Shown: positions 1 to 8,149, numbered from the stretch's first letter. The stretch: 9,709 nt of DNA from Tannerella sp. (GCA_031277235.1 JAITMT010000566.1:1-9709); one strand, 5' to 3'. The notes: generated by a model not told the origin, from the letters alone. A program made the numbers and translations.

Positions 1-2613
1 AATTTTCTGTTCGGCGTCAATGAAACCCAATACCAGCAAACCGCCTTTTCCCAGGTTCAGGGTATTTTTTCCTGCCGGGAAGGTGTAGGAATGAATGTTC
101 ACGGACGACCGTTTGGAGATTTCCAGCGCATTCACAACTTTTACATCCGCCTGTCCGTATTGATTGGCGTTTGCGTCAGTCTCCAACGTTGGAGGTTTGG
201 CGAATTCTTTCCGCTCCGAATTGAAGTAACCGACCAGGACCTGAACCGGTTGACGGGCTTCAAACGTAAGTACCGTTCCTTCTTCTGCCTGTTTACGCAG
301 CGGGAAACGAAGCGGCTTGAGGTTTTTCAGTTCATCCGAAAATCCGCCGATAACAAAATTTTCATCTGAAAATATTTTTTCATCTTGATAGAATGAATAT
401 CGTTCAACGGATTTGTCCGGCAATTTGACTTCTATCGGTCGCAACAGTTCCAATTGCTGTCCGGTGTTTCCGTATTTTTTGAGGAAATCAACGTTTTTCC
501 GGAAATTGGCTAATTCCGCCTCGTAGAAAGGCAAGAGTTCTTCCCAGGTTTTGTTTTTTCCGTCGTCTCCACCGATCGGAATGCGCCGTTGGGCGGTTTG
601 CATACTGTTGGCATACAGATAATTATCTTTTGTTAAACGAACCAATTCGCGGTAATATTCCAAACTTTTCTCCATCAGGGGAATCGCATTGTCCAGATAT
701 TGAATATCATTCGTATGCGCATATTGCAGCACTTCCATGGCGGCTTTCACTTTCTCCGCAAAATATGCGGCGTAAGTGCGGTAGCAATGCATATCATTTC
801 TCAAGCGGTTAAATTCATCCTTGTTTTGTCTGATTTTCGGTGCCGCTTTTTCGATGGCGGAGACCGCAGCATCTCCGTGGGCTACGGCTTCGGCGATTAA
901 TTGCGGCGGCAATTCTCCTTCATGTGGTTCGCCGTCCCATTCTTTCCGCATGTATTCCTGCAGCACTTCGCCGACGGGACCGCAAGACGAATGAAAACCC
1001 GGATACACCGTCCATTTAGAAGGATTAACCAGTTGACTCATAAACATACCCAACAATAAAGTTTGACGGTTGCCTTCGGTGATGCCGAATTTGCGCAGGA
1101 GTTTGGGTGCGATTTCGCCGGACTGTTCGTAGGCTTCCAAGATCTGTTTCCCTTGCTTACCGCAACCATACAGATTTCCGAGTTTATCAGACCAATAGCG
1201 GATTTCTTCCTCCCGGTCGCGCCGATCGTCCCAGGCATAACGCGCCCATGCTTCGTACCAAATCCAGTTGCGTTCCATTTCTTTCAGACGCGGGTCGGTT
1301 TTGTCGGCTGTGTAGGGCCAATCCCAGTAAGAGGCTTGTGGATAGAGATGTAAAGCGTTGGCGCCGTGAATATCGTGCATCGCCTGTACGCTTTTTTGAA
1401 TGAAATCGGGAGAGCCATAGCGGAAAGGTTCCAAATTTGCCAAAATATGCACATTGGAAATATGTACGGACCCCAAACTGCTTAAATCCTTGTGGATTTC
1501 AGCCCAGGGACCGCCCGGTTGATAGGTTGTCAAAGATTCGCCGTTGTATTTATGCATGGTATATAAATTGCTATAAATCGGCAGGGCGGCGTCCATCACC
1601 ATGCGGGCATTCGTGTCGTGGGCGCGGAGGACAACCGGAGGTTCATCGGTTCTACCCAAAGCTTTTAAGCCGTCTTTCACCCCCGGTAAAATCGTTTCGG
1701 TAAACCATTTCACATCGTCTTCATACGTAGCCATCGCTTCACCTAGACAGACCAATAAACCTACGTTCGGATATTTTTCAATAAAAGCGGCGATGGATTT
1801 GCGGGTGTAATCCGCAAGCAGTGGAGTGATCGGACGGGAACGGTCCTGCGTGGTAATGCCGTAATGATCGGCAAACGGTTTGGATACGATAATATTGTAA
1901 AACATTTGTATGACCCAGATACCTCGCTTTTTTGCCTCTGAAGTCAAGAAAGCAAATATTTCTTCATTCTTTTTGAACGTTTCGTCATCCACTTCCACCG
2001 CAAACGGATAATCGTCCAATTTCACCAGAGAAGCAAACGGATGTCCGTTCCACAGGTAAAGCGTATTCATCTTGTTTTCCACCAGCATGTCCAAATACTC
2101 GATCCACAAGGCTTTGTCGTAAAACCAGGGAAATGTTTCGGGTGTGTAAGGATATTCATAGACTCTGTGTCCTGGCAGATAATACGGTTTCTGCATACCG
2201 ACGCAAGCGCCGCGTAACACCATTTTCGGATAGTCGGAATCATTCAAATTTTCGGGCAGTTTTTGTTCGGCAGTGATTTTTTTTTCCAAATCAATACAGC
2301 CATATAAGGCTCCGGAAGCGTCGTTTCCCAGGATTTGGAGTTCGTTTTTCATGGAACGAATGGTATAACCTTCTTTCGGAAGGGCGCTGTCGGCTGCCAA
2401 AGTGATTTGAATAACTTGGCTTTTCGTCTCTTCCGGTAAGTTCGCCGTTTCCGTTACCTGATAGTTTTCTGCTTCCAGCGCTTTTTTTAACCTTTCCATT
2501 CCGAAAACGATTTCCGGAGCATCATTGTCCGTTACCAGAACAACGTCTTTTTTCGCCTCGGTACATGACCAAAACGAGAGAAAACTCAATGCAATAATCA
2601 GTATTTTTTTCAT
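1..2613 (-). CDS. Lipoprotein glycosidase-like protein (GH67/GH20-type N-terminal fold), 3' end missing
   Basis: The reading frame is open for 871 codons from ATG at 2613 to the window edge with no stop, so the C-terminus is missing. Residues 1-17 are a lipoprotein signal (MKKILIIALSFLSFWSC, lipid Cys17), so the protein is probably tethered to a membrane, likely on the outer surface. Residues about 22-135 (LVTDNDAP, LQILGNDASGALYG, LRGACVG) resemble the zincin-like N-terminal domain that precedes the barrel in GH20, GH67 and GH115 enzymes. Residues about 160-560 look like a TIM barrel (NTLYLWNGHPF, GIWVIQMFYNIIV, LLVCLGEA with Glu292, LRAHDTN). A helical stretch follows, then from about 780 a beta-rich region that could be a carbohydrate-binding sandwich. 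The likely role is release of a sugar or uronic acid from a polysaccharide. An alpha-glucuronidase or alpha-galacturonidase-like activity is my best guess, but family and substrate are not proven. Glu292 as catalytic residue is inference. The gene has its own promoter and is functionally separate from the RHS genes. Confidence 0.8.
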   Translation of the reverse strand, partial: MKKILIIALSFLSFWSCTEAKKDVVLVTDNDAPEIVFGMERLKKALEAENYQVTETANLPEETKSQVIQITLAADSALPKEGYTIRSMKNELQILGNDASGALYGCIDLEKKITAEQKLPENLNDSDYPKMVLRGACVGMQKPYYLPGHRVYEYPYTPETFPWFYDKALWIEYLDMLVENKMNTLYLWNGHPFASLVKLDDYPFAVEVDDETFKKNEEIFAFLTSEAKKRGIWVIQMFYNIIVSKPFADHYGITTQDRSRPITPLLADYTRKSIAAFIEKYPNVGLLVCLGEAMATYEDDVKWFTETILPGVKDGLKALGRTDEPPVVLRAHDTNARMVMDAALPIYSNLYTMHKYNGESLTTYQPGGPWAEIHKDLSSLGSVHISNVHILANLEPFRYGSPDFIQKSVQAMHDIHGANALHLYPQASYWDWPYTADKTDPRLKEMERNWIWYEAWARYAWDDRRDREEEIRYWSDKLGNLYGCGKQGKQILEAYEQSGEIAPKLLRKFGITEGNRQTLLLGMFMSQLVNPSKWTVYPGFHSSCGPVGEVLQEYMRKEWDGEPHEGELPPQLIAEAVAHGDAAVSAIEKAAPKIRQNKDEFNRLRNDMHCYRTYAAYFAEKVKAAMEVLQYAHTNDIQYLDNAIPLMEKSLEYYRELVRLTKDNYLYANSMQTAQRRIPIGGDDGKNKTWEELLPFYEAELANFRKNVDFLKKYGNTGQQLELLRPIEVKLPDKSVERYSFYQDEKIFSDENFVIGGFSDELKNLKPLRFPLRKQAEEGTVLTFEARQPVQVLVGYFNSERKEFAKPPTLETDANANQYGQADVKVVNALEISKRSSVNIHSYTFPAGKNTLNLGKGGLLVLGFIDAEQKI

Positions 2614-2676
2614 TGGAATAAGGCTTTAATGATGTATTCTTTATTTGTTTCTATTTATGATTAAATTTTTACGCTG

Positions 2677-2708
2677 CAAAATTAATGAATATAAATGAAT
2701 CACACAAA
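2677..2708 (-). promoter_or_regulatory. Bacteroidetes-type promoter of the glycosidase gene
   Basis: On the minus strand a -33 box TTTG (2708-2705) is followed by exactly 20 bp and then a -7 box TAATTTTG (2684-2677). This matches the Bacteroidetes primary sigma consensus TTTG-N19-21-TAnnTTTG. Transcription would start near 2670, giving a leader of about 57 nt before the ATG at 2613. No Shine-Dalgarno sequence is seen in front of that ATG, which is normal for this phylum. It is the only match to the full consensus that I found by eye on the minus strand of the window. Confidence 0.75.
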
Positions 2709-2757
2709 TTTTTAATGAATTTTCCTATCGCTTTTTTGATAGATGTTTTGCGGATAG

Positions 2758-2892
2758 TCATATTTCTATTTTATCAGCGTTGAACTTCTGTTGGGTATCT
2801 GTGATTCCGTCCATGACAATCACATTGTAAATACCGTTACGGAGCGATGCGACCGGTGCTACATAGCCAATAACCGCAACGGCGATTAACAT
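2758..2892 (-). pseudogene. 44-codon remnant resembling the C-terminal end of a secreted protein
   Basis: ATG at 2892 opens a 44-residue frame ending at TGA 2758. It starts with a hydrophobic stretch (MLIAVAVIGYVAPVAS) and continues LRNGIYNVIVMDG...QQKFNADKIEI. The pattern of small residues, then NGIY, then alternating beta-strand hydrophobics and a Lys-rich end is reminiscent of a type IX secretion C-terminal sorting tail (type A ends with G-hY-hVhV...K). In phase, the frame extends upstream only to a TAA about 11 codons before the ATG, so there is no room for a passenger domain. I infer the leftover 3' end of a gene deleted from behind the RHS wrapper. It could also be a real but unrecognised micro-protein, or chance. 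Confidence 0.3.
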
Positions 2893-2900
2893 TAGTTTAT

Positions 2901-2950
2901 CCCTAAATCCCCTAAAAGGAATTTAAAACTCTCCCTTTAAGGATTAAGGG
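2901..2950 (-). repeat. Imperfect inverted repeat at the end of the RHS wrapper gene, possible terminator
   Basis: The arm at 2901-2919 (CCCTAAATCCCCTAAAAGG) is complementary to the arm at 2934-2950 (CCTTTAAGGATTAAGGG) apart from a 2-nt bulge and two mismatches, with a loop of about 14 nt. The right arm contains the TAA stop of the RHS wrapper (2944-2946). A hairpin at a gene end suggests transcription termination or mRNA 3'-end protection. No T-run follows on the minus strand, so a classical intrinsic terminator is not established. Confidence 0.4.
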
Positions 2951-5900
2951 TTCTTATAATGGTAGTCATAACTTTCGATCGCATTGCCGTTATGATCCCG
3001 AACGACCGTCAACCGTCCGAACCCGTCGTATTCATATGTCGTTTTTACGCCGCGCGGATCGATCACCATCGTCATGCCGACCAATGGCTTGTAGGCATAG
3101 CAGGTAACCAGCGCCGGCTGATTCTGAAAAGCCGTCCGTAACTGTGCGCTCAAAGCGACAATATCGGGGTTGGTATTGACCGCTAAGTTGTCGATAGCCG
3201 TTTGCCCCAGCACATTGACGACATCCGTATAACTGACGTTCTTGATCTCGGCCACCGGATACCGGTAGTGGTAGCCCCAGAGGTAGACGACTTTTTCTGC
3301 CTCATTATTCTTCGATATGTAGATCGGTTTACCTAAATCGGTGTAGTTGTGATAATTAACTGTACGTCCTCCCGGTTGGTATTGAATAACAGAAGGATAA
3401 TAACCGTTGCTTGACCACTTCTGATAATCGGTAAAGACAGTCTCCAGTGTCATACTGCCATTAACAATCGTTTTTTCTATCACCGGCGTCAAGTGATTTT
3501 TGCTGACCATTTCATTGTAAGGACTATCAAACACATAAACCAGAGCGAACGGATACTTGTAGTTTGTCTTTGTTACCTTACTGTCGCTGTTCGTTATTTT
3601 TTCTTCTTCCAGCAGGAAGTATTGCGGATCATACGTCATCTCCTTTAACACGGAAATATTTGTTCCATCCGGTTGATACGTATTTTCCGTGACTTTTGAC
3701 AATTTTTCGGCGCCAATGGTATATTGCTGGTGTTTGATGGCAAAAGTTTCTTCAAGACAAAGGCTGCAATCGCCATTGGGATGTATCAGATAGACTTCTT
3801 TTTTGTCCCGCTCATAATCATTTGAATTGTATAACGCTATCAAATGATACCGGTACCTGTAAACCGGCATATCCCAGACAGATCCCTTATTATAAGTACT
3901 ATAGTTGTAAATGTATTCCTTCACTTTTCGATTATTATTATCAAAAATAATCATTGAATCCAAATGATTTCCTTTCCAAAAATCCGTTGGACTGACATAT
4001 CCATGCAGGTAATTACTGCCGTATCCCGTAAAGATATTCAAACCGTCAAGCTTATTGTAATAACTGAAATCAGGCTGTGAATGGCTGTATTTATATACCG
4101 TCTTTCCAATGTTTGTACCGGCGGAATTTTCAATATATTCCGTTACTTCATTATAAGATATGGTATTGGAATGAAAATCGGTGTACCTGCCTGGAAATGT
4201 ATTCTGGTAAGTACGTTGTATGTATTTTGCTATTCCTTCAATATCATCGACACCACAATAACTAATCGTTGAGTATCCTTGTGTTTCGTTCTCTAAAAAT
4301 ATATTTTCTCCCGGACCGGGAGGATACAGAAATCCCGGAACGTAATATTGACCGTACGCGTAGCGTTTCACTTCGGTTTTACCCTGTTCGGGTGTGTATT
4401 TTAGTTTCAGTATGCGTAGTCCGCTTCCAAAACTGTTTGCTTCATATTCAAACTCTGTGCTGCCGCCGGTTGGATAATGAATTTTTTGAATCATACCGAT
4501 TTTCATACTTTCCGCTCTCGGTTGTTTGTCTCCACCGGGAATATTTTTATATACGATTGTATTGGATGTACCATTGAAAGCCAAAATGGAAAATTGATTG
4601 ACGTTGCGGAACCAACCGGCGGTTTCAGAATAGAATCCCCACCAGTCGGAGTTATCAGATAGATTCTTACATGTTGGAACAAAGAACGAATCGTAGTAAT
4701 CGAACGTATATGTTTCTTTTTCTAAAGTATTGCCTGTATCCTTAAATTCAATCTTATCCAGCAATTTCAGGTTATTACTCAGATTATTTTTCAAAACAAA
4801 ATTGATTTTCCTTATAAGATTACCTTGTCCATCCTTGACGTTCATTTCTTTCAGGTATTGCATGGAGCCGCTATTGTTTACTTCATTATTATAATTCAAA
4901 TCAATGTTGCCTATCAATTGTCCTCCGCCTCTGAACCGGATTGAATGGATATAATAGACGGGAAGTTGCGAGATGTATTCATAATAACTATCCTCCTTAA
5001 AGTAATTATAAGGGTCAAGTAATAATTCTCCTAACAAGAGATAGAGTGGAGATGTGTACGGGGAACAACCGGGTGGAGGGATGTCATGTTCCATACCGGT
5101 ATTATTCTCATGGAATCGATCCGATACGACAAGTGATTTTTTACGCATCTCGGCTCTGCTGCCTGATCTTGTATAATCAATCTCTATGGTATCTTTTTTA
5201 TTGGCGGATATAATGGACGACAAATACCAGGAAGTGACCCAGTCGTTTTCGTCGGAATCGGTATACCGGGTGGTATTGGGCGTTCGCTTTTCTCCAAACA
5301 GATAGGTAATCCCATCTTCGTCAATTATTGTCACGTTGGTAAATTTACCGGTAGTTATATTTTCTCTGTTGACATATACCAGTAAGGGTTCGTAGGGCAT
5401 CAAACGGGCTGTTTTTACGCCGTTAACGTCTTCCAGGATAAATTTTCCGCTTTTGCCGGAAGGTAAACTGTAGGAAAAAATATCATATTCGGTATCTTTA
5501 TAGGCTCCAAACGAGTAATAAAATGAACCAACTCCCCAATTGGCAGTAAAGGCCGAGTTATTTCCAGGTGCACTTGTACCGGCTTGCGCTTTATTTCCCG
5601 TCGTTCCAAACAGCGTATAAAAATCAGGCGTATAATATTGATTGCTTACTTGGCTGTTAAACGGATAAAAATCGTCGGCATATCCCTTGATGATTCTGCT
5701 GACATGTCCGGCTCCTGACAGCACCCAGCGTATGCCCAGCAATCCTTCGCGCTCGTCGGAACGTAATCCCGAAGCATGAAACTTCAATTGCAGCGGCATG
5801 GTTAATCCCGAAGGGGTTGAAATAGTGTACAACGGAATGGAAATATCCACCAATCCGTTTTGTAAATCAACCGGATAGTCGCCATAACGGTTTATCAAGG

Positions 5901-6030
5901 CTACCTGAGGCGAGAGACCCCGTTTGAAACCGTCAATATCCAGATTGGGGGCAGGAGCAGAAACAGGCTGTCCACTTGTGTTATGCAAAATGCAAAGCAA
6001 CATAACAGTTGCAATCATATATTTTTTCAT
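2944..6030 (-). CDS. Secreted RHS/YD-repeat wrapper protein without core or toxin tip
   Basis: The protein has 1028 residues from ATG at 6030; an in-frame TTG at 6039 is less likely because ATG fits the signal peptide directly (MKKYMIATVMLLCILHNTSG, then QPVSAPAPN). Residues about 40-75 (SPQVALINRYGDYPVDLQNG) are the usual opening of Bacteroidetes RHS proteins. The body is Tyr- and Asn-rich and beta-strand-rich, as expected for the RHS shell that encloses a toxin. Near residue 916 there is YLWGYHYRYPVAEIKNVSY, and the end (about 995-1028) holds one clear YD repeat, TYEYDGFGRLTVVRDHNGN, then YDYHYKNP and stop. There is no RHS core (PFGM...DPTG) and no C-terminal toxin, so by itself it is a shell or scaffold. 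It starts 21 nt after the second DUF4279 gene and has no visible promoter of its own, so co-transcription with the cassettes is likely. It may work with a core encoded elsewhere or be the 5' part of an RHS locus whose core was lost. Confidence 0.85.
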   Translation of the reverse strand: MKKYMIATVMLLCILHNTSGQPVSAPAPNLDIDGFKRGLSPQVALINRYGDYPVDLQNGLVDISIPLYTISTPSGLTMPLQLKFHASGLRSDEREGLLGIRWVLSGAGHVSRIIKGYADDFYPFNSQVSNQYYTPDFYTLFGTTGNKAQAGTSAPGNNSAFTANWGVGSFYYSFGAYKDTEYDIFSYSLPSGKSGKFILEDVNGVKTARLMPYEPLLVYVNRENITTGKFTNVTIIDEDGITYLFGEKRTPNTTRYTDSDENDWVTSWYLSSIISANKKDTIEIDYTRSGSRAEMRKKSLVVSDRFHENNTGMEHDIPPPGCSPYTSPLYLLLGELLLDPYNYFKEDSYYEYISQLPVYYIHSIRFRGGGQLIGNIDLNYNNEVNNSGSMQYLKEMNVKDGQGNLIRKINFVLKNNLSNNLKLLDKIEFKDTGNTLEKETYTFDYYDSFFVPTCKNLSDNSDWWGFYSETAGWFRNVNQFSILAFNGTSNTIVYKNIPGGDKQPRAESMKIGMIQKIHYPTGGSTEFEYEANSFGSGLRILKLKYTPEQGKTEVKRYAYGQYYVPGFLYPPGPGENIFLENETQGYSTISYCGVDDIEGIAKYIQRTYQNTFPGRYTDFHSNTISYNEVTEYIENSAGTNIGKTVYKYSHSQPDFSYYNKLDGLNIFTGYGSNYLHGYVSPTDFWKGNHLDSMIIFDNNNRKVKEYIYNYSTYNKGSVWDMPVYRYRYHLIALYNSNDYERDKKEVYLIHPNGDCSLCLEETFAIKHQQYTIGAEKLSKVTENTYQPDGTNISVLKEMTYDPQYFLLEEEKITNSDSKVTKTNYKYPFALVYVFDSPYNEMVSKNHLTPVIEKTIVNGSMTLETVFTDYQKWSSNGYYPSVIQYQPGGRTVNYHNYTDLGKPIYISKNNEAEKVVYLWGYHYRYPVAEIKNVSYTDVVNVLGQTAIDNLAVNTNPDIVALSAQLRTAFQNQPALVTCYAYKPLVGMTMVIDPRGVKTTYEYDGFGRLTVVRDHNGNAIESYDYHYKNP

Positions 6031-6051
6031 ATCTTTCAAATTTTCTATATT

Positions 6052-6528
6052 TTAAATTAACTTGCCATTTTCATCATATTCGTCCGCATCATAATCGTGG
6101 ATATCCCAACAAGATACGCACAATGTTATTCCTTCTTTTCCCAAAGCATACATATCTTTGGGGGAAAATTCCATATTACACTGACCATCATAAGCATACA
6201 AATACCACATAGAAATAGCTTTTCTCTCAATACCTATCTCTTGTAACTGTTCATATTTTCCATCCAATATCGAAAGAAAATGCTCTATGAAATTTATTGG
6301 TTCTTTCCAATTTTCAGGCATATGGATTATTTCTCCTTTTGAATCGTATTGAATACAGTCCTCATAGGCATAATGTGGAACTTCAATGCCGTATTCCCAC
6401 CACGTAACATCATGCAAACCGCTATCTGCTTCATCAGGTTTTACTCCCAAAATTGTTTCAATTTGGTTATAATTTTCTTTTTTTACCCAAATTCTTAAAC
6501 AATAATATGATTTCAAATCGTTTTCCAT
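6052..6528 (-). CDS. DUF4279-like protein, probable RHS immunity protein (copy 2)
   Basis: This is a 158-residue soluble, acidic protein with no signal peptide or membrane segment, so it should act in the cytoplasm. Its layout fits DUF4279: an N-terminal strand-helix unit with ILGVKPDEAD, a central Trp-rich part (TWWEYGIEVP), the helix HFLSILDGKYEQLQEIG, a strand with MWYLYAYDGQCNMEFS and the end KEGITLCVSCWD. DUF4279 proteins are often found beside RHS toxins in Bacteroidetes. It is a paralogue of the next gene upstream, sharing FLSILDGKY, CNMEFSP and LGKEGI. It starts 24 nt after that gene and ends 21 nt before the RHS wrapper ATG. The role as antidote to the tip encoded at 6977-8086 is inferred from position. 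The Asp/Glu-rich tail (YDADEYDENGKLI) is longer than in its paralogue. Confidence 0.75.
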   Translation of the reverse strand: MENDLKSYYCLRIWVKKENYNQIETILGVKPDEADSGLHDVTWWEYGIEVPHYAYEDCIQYDSKGEIIHMPENWKEPINFIEHFLSILDGKYEQLQEIGIERKAISMWYLYAYDGQCNMEFSPKDMYALGKEGITLCVSCWDIHDYDADEYDENGKLI

Positions 6529-6552
6529 ATTTATTTTATTTAAAGTAAAAAA

Positions 6553-6966
6553 TTATTTGCATATTTCATTGTCTGCATCATAACAAGAAACAAGTAGTGA
6601 TATACCTTCTTTACCTAACTTATACATTTGTTCAGGTGAAAATTCCATATTGCAGTGACCGGCAGAATAATAAACATACCAAATAAATATATCATAGCGA
6701 TTTATACCTATTTGCTTCAATTCATCATATTTTCCATCTAATATTGATAAAAAATAATCTACAAAATCTACGTTTTCTTTACCTTTTTCATTACTCCTGA
6801 ATTCAACTAACCAACTTTTTGAAGTAGGTGTTGGTGCATATCCCAAAATTAATGAAACTTCTTTATAGAATTGTTCTTTAACACAAATTTCTAACTGATA
6901 CAAAACATAATTCTTAAGTTCAGTATCTTGTTTTAGTAATTCAGAATTGTAATTTTTGGTCTGCAT
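6553..6966 (-). CDS. DUF4279-like protein, probable cognate immunity protein (copy 1)
   Basis: This small cytoplasmic protein is related to the 158-residue neighbour: VDYFLSILDGKYDELKQIG, then IWYVYYSAGHCNMEFSPEQ, then LGKEGISLLVSCYD. I chose ATG 6966 (137 residues), which lies 10 nt after the toxin stop in an A/T-rich leader; ATG 6999 or 6993 in the same frame would give up to 148 residues but overlap the toxin gene. Homology to the paralogue begins only at about residue 15 of the shorter form (ELKNYVLYQLEICVKE), so the N-terminus is not fixed by comparison. It lacks the Trp-rich insert seen in copy 2 and is therefore more diverged in the middle. Being directly behind a tip domain is the standard place for an immunity gene, so it is the best candidate antidote for that tip. 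Confidence 0.75.
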   Translation of the reverse strand: MQTKNYNSELLKQDTELKNYVLYQLEICVKEQFYKEVSLILGYAPTPTSKSWLVEFRSNEKGKENVDFVDYFLSILDGKYDELKQIGINRYDIFIWYVYYSAGHCNMEFSPEQMYKLGKEGISLLVSCYDADNEICK

Positions 6967-6976
6967 ATATTGTTGA

Positions 6977-8086
6977 TTATTGTAAAAAATCATTAGCATT
7001 CAATCCTGTATTGAATGGTTTTCCTGCAAATCCACCACCTGCTCCGACCAAAACAATTTTTCCGTTCACCACACTAATATTAGGGTTGTCGCCAACAATA
7101 TGACTGAAATTATTTCTGCCAACCGTATTTAAAATATCATTCTTTATATGGTGAAAATTTTTTGGTACAGGTCCATACCCTTTAATATATTTGGCAACTG
7201 ATCTACCCATATTCGGTTGCTTTGCCTGTAATGGTGCAAGTCCTGTTATTCTACCTTCGGAATTTACTGCCCATCTTCCGTAAGAATTTGGATCAAAACC
7301 TGCAAGATTCGAAACCAAAGCGGAAATATCCATGAATTGAGCGGCATCGTAGTTCCAGCCGTATAATCCACCCATGTTTTTCGTATAATTATATACGAAT
7401 GCTCCCGGATATCCTTCTCCCGAAAATGATACCGGCGTGATATTGGCGTCGAAAGAAACTCCCACTACAGTTGCAACTCCGTCTATTACTGTGCCGTAAC
7501 TTGTATAAGCTTTTCCCGTTTCATCATTAAAGGTAAGGTTTGATGTAAATTGAGCATCTGTAGCATGATTCCATCCGGTAAAATCAAAATATTGCTGTCT
7601 GCTTCCCATTGCGTTTATAAATTGTCTAATCTTATCAGGATCCTTTGTACTCCAATAATCCATTCCTGTAGGATCCACAAAATTCACCGGATCATTATTA
7701 CAATAAGCATACGGACTGATCCACTGATATTTTTCCGCCAGGGGGTCCATGGTAGTAAACTCTATCCTTGCCGGGTCATACCGTCGGGCGCCGTAGTCGT
7801 AGAGATTCAAGCCGTCCTGATGCACAAACTCTTTGCCGTTGTATTTATAAGGCTGAAAAGCCTGGTTTGTACTGCCCGGCATAATCATGCCAAACGGATC
7901 ATAATCGGTGCGTTGCACCACATAGCCGTACTCATCCGCTACGACCCGGATATTACCCTGATGATCTTTCACGAAATAATGATGCGTGTAACTGCTTCCC
8001 AATACATCAACATCGACATAACCTTCGCCATAACACCATTCGTTATGACGAGTTAAATAATTCAAATTTCTCCATATTATGTTCAT
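6977..8086 (-). CDS. Orphan RHS core with unidentified C-terminal toxin-like tip
   Basis: The product has 369 residues and no signal peptide. Residues 1-17 look like a junction, and RHS homology starts at about 18 (CYGEGYVDVDV). Then come HHYFVKDHQGNIRVVADE, DYDPFGMIMPGS, YKYNGKEFVHQDGLNLYDYG and SPYAYCNNDPVNFVDPTGMD (ending at 143), the RHS-associated core whose DPTG end marks where tips are swapped. Residues 144-369 are the variable tip. It opens with an Asp/Thr/Gly-rich part (FDFTGWNHATDAQF) and ends with a basic, His-containing region (GPVPKNFHHIKNDIL) and a strand-rich end (NISVVNGKIVLVGAGGGFAG, then KPFNTGLNANDFLQ). I do not recognise the fold; a nuclease of the barnase/colicin type is only a guess. 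The missing N-terminal shell and the lack of a TAnnTTTG promoter in the 97 bp upstream suggest a displaced or silent tip cassette. Two DUF4279 genes follow. Confidence 0.8.
   Translation of the reverse strand: MNIIWRNLNYLTRHNEWCYGEGYVDVDVLGSSYTHHYFVKDHQGNIRVVADEYGYVVQRTDYDPFGMIMPGSTNQAFQPYKYNGKEFVHQDGLNLYDYGARRYDPARIEFTTMDPLAEKYQWISPYAYCNNDPVNFVDPTGMDYWSTKDPDKIRQFINAMGSRQQYFDFTGWNHATDAQFTSNLTFNDETGKAYTSYGTVIDGVATVVGVSFDANITPVSFSGEGYPGAFVYNYTKNMGGLYGWNYDAAQFMDISALVSNLAGFDPNSYGRWAVNSEGRITGLAPLQAKQPNMGRSVAKYIKGYGPVPKNFHHIKNDILNTVGRNNFSHIVGDNPNISVVNGKIVLVGAGGGFAGKPFNTGLNANDFLQ
7658..7906 (-). repeat. Direct repeat of RHS core DNA, copy A
   Basis: This 249-bp stretch encodes DYDPFGM to DPTGMD and aligns without gaps to 9461-9709, with about 35 differences counted by hand (about 86% identity). 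Identical blocks include 38 bp at 7800-7837 against 9603-9640. Similarity stops at DPTGMD, the start of the divergent tips, as expected if homologous recombination in the core exchanges tips. Confidence 0.85.
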
Positions 8087-8149
8087 ATTTTATTTGTATA
8101 ATTTTTTTACTGCTCTTTGTTTTGCAAGTGTGGAGACTTGTTTTTATCC

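Larger units (their letters stand above)
2614..2943. other. Intergenic gap between the RHS wrapper and the glycosidase gene
   Basis: This 330-bp gap separates the two largest genes. From the RHS side it holds most of an imperfect inverted repeat (2901-2950), a 44-codon remnant frame (2758-2892) and, near the glycosidase, a consensus promoter (2677-2708) with an A/T-rich leader. I see no tRNA, no riboswitch-like structure and no transposase fragment in it. Confidence 0.6.

Noticed and set aside
91..1810. Several plus-strand open frames of 60-98 codons
   Set aside because: All are antisense to the uninterrupted 871-codon glycosidase frame and overlap each other in different frames.
4077..4662. 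Plus-strand open frames inside the RHS wrapper
   Set aside because: They are antisense shadows of a long, motif-bearing minus-strand gene and have no plausible leader or domain.
5415..5609. 64-codon minus-strand frame
   Set aside because: It lies in another frame inside the RHS wrapper coding sequence, with no recognisable content.
6037..6039. TTG start for the RHS wrapper
   Set aside because: The ATG at 6030 nine bases later directly begins a normal signal peptide; TTG would add only three residues without support.
7550..8056. 168-codon open frame on the plus strand
   Set aside because: It lies antisense to the RHS core and tip gene, whose minus-strand frame has clear family motifs; the plus translation shows no domain.
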